A program made the translations under genes and the position numbers. A DNA stretch of 64,000 bases from Xenoacremonium recifei. Taxonomy: Eukaryota > Ascomycota > Sordariomycetes > Hypocreales > Nectriaceae. The stretch covers positions 248,001 to 312,000 of the forward strand of contig WOFQ01000001.1 in the NCBI GenBank assembly GCA_012184525.1, written 5' to 3'. Position 1 is the stretch's first letter. Each line of letters begins with the position of its first letter. Under the pieces are notes generated by a model. The model searched no databases and was not told the origin of the DNA. It saw nothing but the letters and a program-made list of their open reading frames with translations. This document shows, piece by piece, positions 53,797 through 64,000 of this stretch.

Positions 53797-54870
53797 TTAG
53801 GCCTTGCAGACGCCGTTCGTGACCGGTTTGTCGTCCTCCCACCCCTCAATCTTGAATTTGAACTCTAGGTCTCCTTGGCCCCGAGGAATCGCGTTTCCGT
53901 TGCCGTCCCACAGAGCTCTCTCGACGAACCTCACGTTGCCCTCCCAATCGACCAAAATGATGGACTGTCGTTGCGTTCCGTAGAGACCAGTCTCAAAGCC
54001 CATAATAGGGCTGGGACTAGGATCTGGAGGCTGCCCCGGAATCAGCAGCTCGGCCGCAACCTGGTCGTCGGTTGCCCACTCGGCGGGGCCTCGAGCGCTG
54101 GCCTCGTCCATGGCCTTCTTGTGAATCTCGTCGCCGATGGGAGGGATGAAGATGCTGTGCTTGAGCTGGTCAATGTATTCCATGAGGCCCAGGTTGGACT
54201 TATTGGGCGGCAGGGTATCTGAGTCCAGCACCGAGAAGAGACCTTGGATCAGGTCGTCCTCGCCCGCCTTGTCGGATGCATTCTTGGCGATGACATCTTT
54301 GAGAAGTTCCTTGCCCAAGTGCACCTTGGGCCACTCATCTGAAGAGGGTGGTACGTCGAATGCTGCGTTGCTCAAGGCCCAGACTTCGCCTCGCTCCTTG
54401 CCTACCACTGGGACCTCATTCACGTCGCCGGCACGGTTGCTCACGATGGCAATACCCTCGCTCTTCTTTCTTAGCCTGCTGCAGACCATAGAGAAGCCAC
54501 CGACGCCTTTTACGCCGCCGTCCTTGACGAGTCGCTGCACACCCTCGGAGAGGGTCTCGTTGGGCTGGCCACCCAACCAGGCCGTGACCATACCGCCTCT
54601 GCTTTTCACGCCGTGAACAGGGTGCTTGGTGTCTTCAAAATTCATCTCCCGGTAGTTGGTCAGCACTGCAAGGAAGCCATCTCTGGTGAGTCCTAGCCAC
54701 GTCCCCTTCTCAGCTCGCTGGAGATCTCGTGCCGAGAGTACCTCGCGGCCTGACGACTCATGAGTCCACCAGTGCGGCCGTGACGTGGGCCGAAGGATGT
54801 ATTCGTCGCGATTATCGATGACGATGAGCGCATATTCCGGATGCGCTGTTGTGAAAAGAACGATACACAT
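53797..54870 (-). CDS. TANGO2/NRDE-family protein
   Basis: 357 residues from the ATG at 54870. Members start MC, and here MCIVLFTTAHPEY fits, so I choose this over the longer frame reaching 54972. The signature NRDE is at 20-23, followed by YILRPTSRPHWW, then GTWLGLTRDGFLAVLTNYRE and later GGFSMVC and LSNAAFD. The cysteine at position 2 is in the place of an Ntn-hydrolase-like nucleophile. In animals TANGO2 affects Golgi/ER organisation and haem or acyl-CoA handling. The fungal role is unsettled. One exon; the C-terminus, KPVTNGVCKA, is somewhat variable. Well supported as a real housekeeping gene. Confidence 0.92.
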   Translation of the reverse strand: MCIVLFTTAHPEYALIVIDNRDEYILRPTSRPHWWTHESSGREVLSARDLQRAEKGTWLGLTRDGFLAVLTNYREMNFEDTKHPVHGVKSRGGMVTAWLGGQPNETLSEGVQRLVKDGGVKGVGGFSMVCSRLRKKSEGIAIVSNRAGDVNEVPVVGKERGEVWALSNAAFDVPPSSDEWPKVHLGKELLKDVIAKNASDKAGEDDLIQGLFSVLDSDTLPPNKSNLGLMEYIDQLKHSIFIPPIGDEIHKKAMDEASARGPAEWATDDQVAAELLIPGQPPDPSPSPIMGFETGLYGTQRQSIILVDWEGNVRFVERALWDGNGNAIPRGQGDLEFKFKIEGWEDDKPVTNGVCKA

Positions 54871-56191
54871 GTTTTGCTCGCTTCTCTCTTTGCCGAGTCT
54901 TGCCTCTTTTCGAACTGTCGGAATGTTGCTGTCGGTGAAAGTCAAAAGTTGACGCTGGTGGCGGTTGGGCACCGAAGGCGGTGGGAGACCCTGGGCCTTT
55001 TAAGCTGATTCGTCCTCCTGCAGGGCTCGACAACAGTGCTTCTCGGTCACGGACACGTAGGGCGGAATCTCGATATCAACATGCCACAGTCAAAGGTCGG
55101 CTCATGTGCAAGAGGAACGTGGTCGACGAGAGCGAGTGGTGGTGGAACCTCGGCAGTGCCTCGAGTGTGTCACTACCGGTTCCCGTTCCGTCAGGACAAT
55201 GATCTGACGACGGCGTGCGCACCGCACCTGAAGGCCAGTGGACAAAAGCCAGGCGCCAGCAGCATTGGCATTTAGGACTGATCCGGCTTCGGCCGGTCCT
55301 CCGCGTCTCTGCGCTAACGAAACGCTGAGCGCGGGGAAGACTCAGCCGGCCTTATGGAAAGGAGGGGCGAGATCTCCGCCGCCGCCACCATCGCGAGCCG
55401 TTGCGGAAGCCAGCGATGGATCGAGTGGGAGTGGGGGGTGCCGGTTTGCAAAACGACTCGAGATGGATGTTTGAGGTGAAAAAAGCTGTCATCATTGTTT
55501 ATGGTCAGTTGGCGCTTCTCGAAAGTGCCAGCAGCAGCGAGACAGTGCCATGCTCGAAATCAGCACAGAATCCTGTTCCATCGCCGAGTTCCGGGTCGGC
55601 ACTCCCGAGGGCCCGACTGCGAAGTATTGAGGTTATTCTGAGCAACCAAGAGATCAGTTGACACGGGATGACAGCTCTGACGAGATCGCAATACGGAAGA
55701 TGAAGAAGTCTCTCCTGATCAGTTGTGTGAAGTGGTCCGGCGCTGATCTACAGGGGTTTGTCAGCTCAGCACAACTTCCTCATCCAGTAACATGGCAAGT
55801 GCCGTACATGGCGCCGCACGCCACAAGGCAAAGTGAGTCGATTGGCCGAAAGTCAGATGTGAAGTCTTATCTTCCAACATCTAAGACACTTCGAACCACC
55901 AATCAACTATCAAGCAGAAAAGCAGAAATTGTTGATGAGATGTGAGACGAATGGTGACGAGGTTTCCGTCTGCGACCTGCTTTGTGCTTTTCAGGGAGAA
56001 ACGCAGTGTTAATCTGGTTGATACTGCCTTGAATGTATTTGGGGATGTTCGCATTTTTATCATCATCCTCTAACTCAGCCTTTTTTTTTTTTTTTTAACA
56101 GAAGGCTGTATAACTTCTAAGCATAGCTGGATGAGCCAGATCTCATTCTAGCCTCAACCCAGATTCCTCACCTCGTTCCAAATCCCTTGCC
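54871..56191. other. Intergenic spacer
   Basis: 1.3 kb between the TANGO2-family start and the stop of the next minus-strand gene. Random overlapping frames to about 55945. A run of 16 T lies at 56081-56096. No gene was seen. Confidence 0.5.
56081..56096. repeat. Poly-T run of 16
   Basis: Sixteen consecutive T, about 95 bp beyond the stop of the trypsin-fold-like gene on its 3' side. Could be a poly-A-like relic of retroposition on the minus strand or simple slippage. Confidence 0.7.
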
Positions 56192-57694
56192 TCAAGATAG
56201 ATCCCTACCGGATCCATTTTGAAGCTTCGCCACGTGTGGCACGACTGACCAACCATCCTTGATCAGTTCGTCGAACGACTCGGCATAAACAAGATGCCGC
56301 TCTGCTGATCTTGTATACTTGGAACAATGATTCCCCATGTGAATCATCCCACATATTTCTCCGCGATGTGATATATCATCCCTGTCTCCAAATTTGTTGC
56401 AGCGTAGCAGCACTGAACCACAAGCACTGTCACGGAGCGGCTGTTCGTGCATGGCTGAGGTATTCGAGACATAGACCCCTTGACGAAGACGGATAGAAGC
56501 CACGTTATCGAAAGGGTATTCTCCAGCCTTTATGGCTCCCACTGGATGAGGATATCTGCGCCTTCTCTCGAGTCCGAACCGCCGACCGAACCCGACAAGC
56601 TTAGTCTTGCCAGTAGAAAACCCATCGACCAGATAAGTATCTCCAAAATTCTGGTCATCGCTGTGAAGAAGCGTCTTCGGGGAGTAGTCCGTTTCCATGA
56701 AGGCATTTTCGAAGAGGGCGGGATCGTCGAGTTCCGCCAAAGCGATATCTGTTCCAACTCGTTCCCGAATAAGTCCAACCTTAGTGCCTGGTCCGCCTTG
56801 GATCACTTCTAGTCTCGCACGAGCTTCTTCATTCGTCTGTTCTTGTGCGAAATGATCTCCCCAGTTGTGGAACGAGCAGGTCAGCCGCTTCTGCTCTCCT
56901 TTTTGGACCAGGATTCCAGAGGTTGCTGATGAATGGGGTTCACCGTGCTTGGCAGAACTGATCATGCATCCGGGATAGAACTTGCGATCCTTCTCGATGT
57001 AGTCCGTATAGTCTCCATCTATTTGTTGGGGCTTTGGTTGGATCGATGGTCCTCGTCTTTCGGAATACGGCAGTGGCCCATTGTGGTAAAATATGTCGAC
57101 ATTAAGCCCAGATATCCACATAGGAAGATTATGGACCCGTGTCAAGAAATCATCGATGTCGTCAGATTCAGGCAGCTCGATGACAAGACCAGTCCATAGA
57201 CATGCAATGCCAATGCAGTCCTTGAAAACACAATTTGCCAGAAATAAGATAACGTCTTCGGAAAATACCTTGTTTTCATGCGCACCAGCGAAGTCATCTT
57301 CATTTATATCTTCGAGACGATGTTCCTCAGCTCCTCCATTTTTACCTATCATTGGTATAAAGGACAGTTCTTCTTCTAGTGTTTGCCAGATAGCAAGATA
57401 GCCCCCAATCGTAAATGGCAGCTCATTCTCTGGTAGCAACTCGTCACTCACGAGTATGAGGAATGGCTCTGCATACCAAATTGAGGTAAGAGAGTATGTT
57501 TCGGCTAGATATCTTCGTATTGCTGTGTTCTGCTCGTGCGTTAAATGACCACGAGATATTCTTTTATCCGGGCCGAAGAATGAGTATTCTGAAAATTCGA
57601 GTGTGGAAGTACCAGGCTGCGTCGAAGGCCGGGTGTATCGCCTTCGAGCAGGGCTGAGTTGAGTCTGGGAATGGATGGGTGTGAGATCGTCCAT
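56192..57694 (-). CDS. Fungal protein with a degenerate trypsin-fold (serine-protease-like) C-terminal half
   Basis: 500 residues from the ATG at 57694. The frame extends to a TTG at 57730, which is not a likely start. The N-terminal half (about 1-235) is unrecognised, with YAEPFLILVSDELLPENE and a hydrophobic VILFLANCVFKDCIGIAC segment. From about 240 the order recalls a chymotrypsin fold: SGILVQKGEQKRLTCSFHNWG with H276 in the histidine position, GTDIALAELDD with D316, and RDSACGSVLL with S423 or S427 in the serine position. The canonical GDSGG is altered, so activity is doubtful. No signal peptide, hence intracellular. Related intracellular trypsin-like proteins of unknown role exist in fungi; I place it there by pattern only. 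Confidence 0.78.
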   Translation of the reverse strand: MDDLTPIHSQTQLSPARRRYTRPSTQPGTSTLEFSEYSFFGPDKRISRGHLTHEQNTAIRRYLAETYSLTSIWYAEPFLILVSDELLPENELPFTIGGYLAIWQTLEEELSFIPMIGKNGGAEEHRLEDINEDDFAGAHENKVFSEDVILFLANCVFKDCIGIACLWTGLVIELPESDDIDDFLTRVHNLPMWISGLNVDIFYHNGPLPYSERRGPSIQPKPQQIDGDYTDYIEKDRKFYPGCMISSAKHGEPHSSATSGILVQKGEQKRLTCSFHNWGDHFAQEQTNEEARARLEVIQGGPGTKVGLIRERVGTDIALAELDDPALFENAFMETDYSPKTLLHSDDQNFGDTYLVDGFSTGKTKLVGFGRRFGLERRRRYPHPVGAIKAGEYPFDNVASIRLRQGVYVSNTSAMHEQPLRDSACGSVLLRCNKFGDRDDISHRGEICGMIHMGNHCSKYTRSAERHLVYAESFDELIKDGWSVVPHVAKLQNGSGRDLS

Positions 57695-60600
57695 CGCAAC
57701 TTTGGTAGAGAAGGAAAGGTGCTCTGACAAGAGTTAGAGAGAGAAGACGAGCTTATATACGTCGTCAAAAGCCACAGTGGATCAGGCTTGTCTGAAACTT
57801 TCCATAAGGGTTTGGGTGAGGGGTGAGGATTGAGTTTAGGAGTATTTATGGGGGATGGGTCAGAGATTAGGAGTATGACGAGGGATAGGTTGAGTTCAGG
57901 TGCATGATTGAGCAAAGAGACAAGTATGAGATCGAGGATATGGTTTAGGTTAGGTAAATGGGTGACTCTAGTATGTGCTTCACTATCATCAAATTATCGA
58001 GGCCTTTGGAGACTGTACCTGACGGAGCGGCGTATTCTTTCTGAATGTCTGGCCCAATTTGCATCAACGAAACTGTAAAGAGATGCTGGCATAAACTGTT
58101 CAACATTGATGTTTCTTTCAGATTTATTGAAGCTAGGTGAAGTGGAAACGCGAAGGGCGGCGATCTAAGCTCACCCGGCATCATCCATCCTGGACCGATC
58201 ACAGTTATCGGGACGGCTATGGACCAAAAGTCCTGTCATGGTCAGCATCAGCCCTTGAGCTGTGGAAATGTAGTATAAACTGGGGCTTGGATCGCCACTT
58301 TTGTCCGGCCACAGGTTTGACGTGTATGTGCTTGCCAGATTCTTTATCCCCCGGATAGGTCACCTTCCCCGCATGAAGTAGTGAAGTTTTATAGCTCTAT
58401 AACATGAAATTAAGTAATAACCTTTACCTTTATGGTGTAACTTGATGGTTGGATTATATTCCATCTGTCTACCTACAATTCTTTTGCGCTGAGTGACAAG
58501 TAATCTTCGTAGGTACCTTAAGGAGCACCCATTCATTCAACACTGAAAAGGACAATCGTAGGTTACCAGTGACCATGAAGAAAGTACTTAAAATTTTGTG
58601 TCACTCCACTCAGGCGCTAATAAAGCAATGACTTTCTCTACGGGGAGTTAGCGATCGAGATCAGTCGGCAGTTTCTGTTCTACTGACTGTAGGGTAACTT
58701 TCCATCCCTCCCTTTCACCTCTCTCCTCGAAGCAAGATACGTACCCTAGGTCCCGTTTCCCAAGGGCACAGGCTTTTTAGAAAAGATCCAGCACTAAAAA
58801 TATCAGGTATTTTTGAAGTCTAGACTTCTACTCTCAATTCTCGATCCCGTGACTCGAAATGAGTCATCACTTACACGATATGATCACGGGGTCCTCAGGA
58901 CAACACTTGAAGAAATATTCACGTGCACAGTTCAAGTCATCATGCCTCAGGATGACACAGAACCCGTGAAAACAGGGGAGTGTAGAATCACGCTAGCTAG
59001 GATGTGGCATCTTGTTCACGCACAAAATTGCCCGCGTGAATGCCCTCATCCAGACAGCACTGCGAGACGCATGCAGAGTTATTCTTGGGAGTACGGGCAG
59101 CAATAAATTGACTGACTCAGAGAGGCAGATGCTCATCCCGTCGACCGACGAGATGGAGTCTTATCATCACAGTGGAGAGTCTGATCGACTCCTAGACGTT
59201 GGATTACAATGCACCTCACCGCAGACAATCAACGATGATTGATCCAGCCTCCGACCAACCCAGTGCGAGAACTTCCCCAGACAGCCCATCTGCCCAAAAT
59301 GCCCCTTTTGCCACAACTCGTCTCCCATTCTCAAAGGTGTCGCGATATCAACCCTCCGTGAAGTTCAAACCCCGGCATCGCGATCCGTTCACGCGACAGC
59401 CTTCACGTCAGCCGCGTCTACCTAGCCTCCCAAAACAAGGCGGACGTCACACCACCCATGAGCTTATCCAGACTCCAGAAGCGCATGTGAAAGGCCCTCT
59501 GACCAATCCCCGCCCCGAGAAATCACATCGCGACTCGCGACGCGGGATTCCATTCGCCCTCGACGCGCTGTCAGGGCTGCTGCCTACACCGCGGCCCCTT
59601 TCCTCTCGACAACGTACCTACCATTGACATTTCGCTTCACGCACAAGTAATCACGCTTCCTGACCGGAGCGTCTGGTCAAAGAAAAGGGGGAGGGCAACC
59701 CACGGTGGCGACCGGCTCACCGAGCGGAGTGGTGTGACTCACCGACGCAGCGAGATATCGCGGACAGCGATGATATTGGCAGGAGAATAACGATGGGCAG
59801 TGGGGGAAACGGTAAGCGAGGGCCAGGCTGCGGTTTGGGCGCCCGGCGACGCGCTGCTGCCGCGGAAGAGCTCGAGCGTTCCGGGGCGGGAGGCGAATTA
59901 AGGAGGCCTCTAGCGAGGGAGGCGAGATCTGCCAGACGAGAGATTCCATGAAAGACAAGACAAGACAGAACACAATGAGTCATCCGAGTCTGAAACGCAA
60001 TCAAGGTCGAGAATCGAGTATCTCAGATTCCTCATCTGCTGCCATGCTGCCCCGGAGCACTTTTAATAAGCCGGCGTCACATGCCCGTCCCCGTCCCGGA
60101 GTGGATCCCCCCATGCTCCGAAGGCAAGTGGCGGACCCGGCCGAGCGGTACGTCACGTGAGACGCTAAGCCCCTCCCTGGCAAGTGCACCGCCACGATGC
60201 AGCTGCTGATGCCCCTCCTCCACGTGGCGCTGAGTGACGTCTGGGTGAGGCGCATGCTTCTGGAAGAATGGCTGGAAATAGCTGCCCAACAGGGACACAG
60301 ACTGCCGTGTCGTCTTTGGAATCGCCGCTGCTGACGGCATTTTCAGCAACCACGGAAAAAGGGGGCTGGTCTACGAGTGAGCTGGCTTCGGCGAGGGAGT
60401 AGATCTAGAGATTTCGGTGGCCGGTCTGCAAGTAGGCTGCCTCTTCTGAAGTGTTGCTGTCGCACAGCTTGACACTTGACAGGCTGCTCGGGCGCGTATC
60501 GCTGCGTATCACCGTGGAAAACTTGGGATACGACCTAAAAAAAAACCAGGATATTGGGACGTGGTGCCTAGAGCGGGCATGAAAGCTCCGTCAGTGCAAG

Positions 60601-63600
60601 GGCTGTGTTGCTCGTCTGTTCCGTATCGTGCGTGCGTACGTGCCGCCTCACTTACACCCATCGATGGATGACATGCACGCCTCACCGAAACGCGGCCGGA
60701 GTCGGGACGCCAATGACTCCTCATGCGCACAGTACTGTCCGATACTGTGCGGGAGTCACAGCAACGGCATGATGAAATACCTTGTTGCTGCGGATGCGAT
60801 GCGCTGGCGCTGGCGCTGCTTGGTAATGGCAGACTGGGAACCATCGCGATGGGCTTCAATGGTGCCAGCGCTGGGCACGACTGCAGGAGGGCGAGGGAAC
60901 TGGAGGGGCCTGGTGTGTGAGCAACTGCGCAATTGCTGGCTAGAGACCGGGAGGTGCGGATGGAGGACGATTCCGGTTGGGCACAGCATGTGGAACAGTT
61001 GCAGTGCAGTGGAAGAGGTGTAGAAGAAGTCTAGACTCCAAAGCAGACCAGGCCGTCTGCTCCGTCGTCTCCATCGATATGCAGATGCGAAAGCGGACAA
61101 GACGGGCATGTCGCGAAGCCCTAACTTCAGGGTTTCGTTTCGCTTCTTTGCGCGTTACCGACGGGACGGGACGACAAACTCGAGACGCGAAAGAAAAGTT
61201 TTCCCCGTCTAGCTGCATTCTCGTGCACTCCTTTTCCGTCTGCATCACGAAAAAGCAACGTGCCTTGCTTGCTGATCCACGAGGCCATTTCACGACGGGT
61301 ACGTTCTAGTGACCCGCGCTACTGGCCGGGCGGACGGGGCATCCCGAAGCCGCTCTGAAGCCCGGAAGACCGCTGTGACAAGTGCTATAACCCTGTGGAT
61401 TTCCGGCGGGATCCTCGTCTGTTAGTTGAGGGCGTTGCTTTTTCTAGAAAAGCTACAATCCCGCCCTTAGTCGTTATATCCGGTGGTCGTGGTTGGATCA
61501 TCAAGACGCAGGATCCTCGTTCGGCAAAAGCCACGCAAAAAGCCACCGTCTGATTTGTGTTGGTTTTGCTTATTCCGGCTTCGCAACAGGCCGACGAATG
61601 GTTCACCGAGAATGGGCGCATGTTGGCCACTCACTTAGACCGTCAGACGTCAGCGACCCTCCTTGAAGACATCCAGGTGTAGCGTCCAACAACACCAACG
61701 GTGTTCTGTATCCAAGCACACCGAGGGGGAGACAGCAAACCAGTCAACAGGGATAAAACAACAAGGACAGGAAAGAAAACTGCAGTCTCCCCGCCGGGAG
61801 CCCGCATACGTCACTCTGCTGCTGCATCTGCCCTAATCCAGTCAAGATGCCATCTCTATCGTACTTGTAGTCCACGTATCAACATGCCCTGTTGTCAGTA
61901 GCTGCATCGTAACGTCCAAGCTTTCGCTTCCAGTCGTCCTTCTCCTCATGTTGGAGGGGTAAAAAAAAAGTTTCCAGGTCCCCTCTCGCTATCTTCACAC
62001 CGTCTCTGGCTATGTTCCGCAAAAGCCCGTAGCCGAAGCAACGGTGAGGAGCTTGAAAGAGTCGGTGAGGTCCAGCCTTAGTTAAGTTGGCGTGCGGCGC
62101 TGCGATGGGGTCGCGGTAGTAGGCAGGCTGATAGATACCTAAACCAACATGAATCGCTAACCAAGCGCAACGACGAGGGTAAGCCTTGGGCAGGCAACGG
62201 ACTTGTTGATGCTATCATGAGGGCATCGCCGGACTTGCAAGACCGTCTTACCTCACCAAAAATAGGTTGCCAGATATAAAGGTGCCGGGTGAGGGGCATC
62301 AGCATGATGAAGTGTCAAATGAGTCCAGACTAGCGTCTGAAGAACGAGGGCCGTGTTTGATCATGACAAGCAATGTTCGGTCAAGGGAGCGAGGGCTAGC
62401 CAGCGAGACCAACCAAGATGAAGGGAATCCAACCAGAGAACGTCCAGGGTAACTTCGAGAGGGCCGGCGACGGAGGGGTTTGGTCCATCGCGGATGGAGG
62501 GACGGATGTTTTTGCATACGCGCTATGCCCCAACCTGCAGCCTGCAGATGGAGAGACAGCGTTAGAGACTGGACTGCATCGTCAAGCCCTTGCTGGTCCT
62601 GCAGTCGGTCTGCCGGCCTGCATGCCTTCGTTTGGCTTGACATCTGACACGGCAGGTGTGGCATCCGAGGCCAAATCCCCCACTGGCTCGTCGTCTCGCC
62701 GTCTTCACCCTTCTCGACTCATAATCCGATCGTCTTTCGACACTAGGTTGGTCTCTTTGACGTGGCCTGGCCGGGCTGTGTCGTGACGGTCTCTCTTAGA
62801 AGGAGGAGTAAAAAAAGAGGGCGTGTTGTTGGCACTGAGTCTGGGAACCAATCGGTATGCAGCATCAAGCGCAGGGCGAGCCCGATTCGACGGGGCGGCG
62901 GATTCCTTTGGACATCAATACAGCAGGGGGGAGTTCGTTGGGAGCAAATGCGTCTGCGCACACACAACTTGTCGCAGCAGAACCAAGTAACGGCAAGAAA
63001 ACCCTTCTTTCCCGGGCAACGATGAGTCACACTGTTTCTAGTCAAAGTGTATAGCCTTGCTTGTGGACTTTTTTTTTTGGCCGTTATTCAGAGTGCGCTT
63101 TGTTGACGTTATCGTTTTGCCCAGAGGTTGATGCCAGACGACCTCAGGCAGACTGAGAAGCGATCAGGCTGCCATATGAGTCGCCTGCCGAAATGAGCAT
63201 CGCCGGTTTTCTCAATCTCGGGCCAGAGAAAAAGCAGATTTCAGTGAAAATTTTCCAAATTTCCAATTCTTCGTCCGTTGGCAGGCACTCCTGGTCCTCT
63301 TCCCCGGGAGGCTTGCCAGGGGTGGGAGATGGAGGAGGGACGGGTGCCGTTTGATAAACAAGGACCCCCGGTCAATCGAGTGGGAACGGGACAGGGCGTG
63401 TAGTGTAAGTCCTAGGTTCAATTTTAAAGTGCCCAGCTATGTGGCTTTGCTGTGGCTCTCCTCCATAACTTCTGGAAAGCTGGATCGGAGTGAGGAGCGA
63501 CAACGACATCGTAGTCTGTTATCAGACAAGGGAGGCTGTCAACACCTTTTTGTGTGGCAGCTTGGAACCCTTTGCGAAGCCAAAGACAGAACCACGGTAA

Positions 63601-64000
63601 GTCCCTCTTCTCGACTCGCGAAGCGAGTCAGCATGTTGTAGAGTATCACACAAGGCCAGGTTTGAAGCTGGTTTCTTTGCTTCGAAGAAACATTGAGTAG
63701 CTCTGCGGCGTTCAGTGTGATGGCCTTTCTGTCTCCCTTCATTTGTTGAAGTCCTGAAGTTGCGTACAGTGTGGTGAGCGACAGCTTTCTCGGAGGAACC
63801 ATGTCCAATCTAAGACAAGGGGGGTGTGCTTTAATACGGATGGGCCCATTGTCGTGGCCTTAATCTCGGGACAAACAAGGTGAGTGAAGCAGGCCAGACC
63901 GAGGGGACCGCACTCTGAGGGAGGGGGAAAGGAGGGACATGGTATGCACGCGCGCGCACACGCACAAAATCAAAAGATTTTCGAAAATAACGAAATTAGC
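57695..64000. other. 6.3-kb region with no convincing gene
   Basis: From 57740 to 57960 the sequence is G/T- and A-rich with repeated GGGTGAGG/GATTGAG-like units. From 58370 to 58680 it is A/T-rich. After 59.2 kb GC rises and many 60-140-codon frames overlap on all six frames (for example 59199-59627 and 60628-61023) without domains, TM patterns or splice logic. Two CACGTG E-boxes lie at 60153-60160 and 60220-60227. The last 50 bases contain a CG/CA-rich alternating tract. It may be a long upstream region and leader of a gene beyond the window, or non-coding RNA. I see no tRNA or rRNA. Confidence 0.5.
60153..60227. promoter_or_regulatory. Two palindromic E-boxes
   Basis: TCACGTGA at 60153-60160 and CCACGTGG at 60220-60227, 67 bp apart between the CACGTG cores. 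CACGTG is bound by fungal bHLH factors (Cbf1, Pho4 or SREBP types). Possible cis elements of a gene outside the window; no target is visible. Confidence 0.35.

Noticed and set aside
57900..57960. TTAGG-like repeats suggesting telomeric sequence
   Set aside because: Only two imperfect units (TTAGGTTAGG); not a TTAGGG array.
57945..58202. 85-codon minus-strand frame
   Set aside because: Short, no domain; upstream half overlaps low-complexity sequence.
59199..59627. 142-codon plus-strand frame
   Set aside because: Pro/Arg/Ser-rich random-type translation, no start context or conservation hint.
1..64000. tRNA, rRNA, CRISPR or intact transposon
   Set aside because: Scanned by eye for B-box GGTTCRA-type sequences, terminal repeats and spacer-repeat arrays; nothing convincing. 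A tRNAscan-SE and repeat search would be decisive.

Overview
The window reads as nuclear DNA of a filamentous ascomycete (Pezizomycotina, probably Sordariomycetes and perhaps Hypocreales). The genes carry short introns (about 47-109 bp) with GTNNGT-type donors and CTAAC/CTGAC-type branch points, and two typical fungal Zn2Cys6 regulators are present. Other fungal-type families are a VWA-Hint (Vint) protein, a DUF8035-like protein and a fructosyl-amino-acid-oxidase-like flavoenzyme. No tRNA, rRNA, CRISPR or intact transposon was recognised. Exon structures were deduced by eye from splice signals, reading frame and family similarity, and every spliced model keeps its frame.

Layout. 0-3 kb: 3' end of an unrecognised low-complexity gene, broken by a frameshift in a run of ten C, then a 34-residue cysteine-rich mini-protein. 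3-5.9 kb: no gene seen. 5.9-9.5 kb: Vint protein and a thiolase. 10.3-17.9 kb: a possible catabolic module of dienelactone-hydrolase-like enzyme, Dal5-type MFS permease, Zn2Cys6 regulator and SDR. 18.5-27.5 kb: coiled-coil protein, small membrane protein, LRRC40-like leucine-rich-repeat protein and a membrane-anchored protein. 28.1-35.3 kb: a second module of FAD amine/amino-acid oxidase, MFS transporter and Zn2Cys6 regulator. 37.8-44.6 kb: DUF8035-like protein, 99-residue hydrophobic protein, HhH-glycosylase-like protein, two related small ORFs and a truncated F-box ORF. 46-50.6 kb: seven-TM polyglutamine protein, a seven-exon hotdog thioesterase with a 16-nt micro-exon, and the TFIIH subunit Tfb2. 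51-57.7 kb: a disordered Ser-rich protein, a TANGO2-family protein and a trypsin-fold-like protein. 57.7-64 kb: 6.3 kb with no convincing gene.

How genes may work together. Each of the two modules has a catabolic-type enzyme divergent from, or beside, a transporter and a Zn2Cys6 factor. In module 1, CGG-N4-CCG elements occur in the hydrolase/permease promoter, upstream of the regulator and upstream of the SDR; two of the three share the fuller form CGGCGG-N4-CCG. In module 2 the oxidase/transporter promoter carries a perfect CGGGA-GAG-TCCCG palindrome. This suggests two locally regulated uptake-and-degradation units set among housekeeping genes. The substrates cannot be read from sequence.
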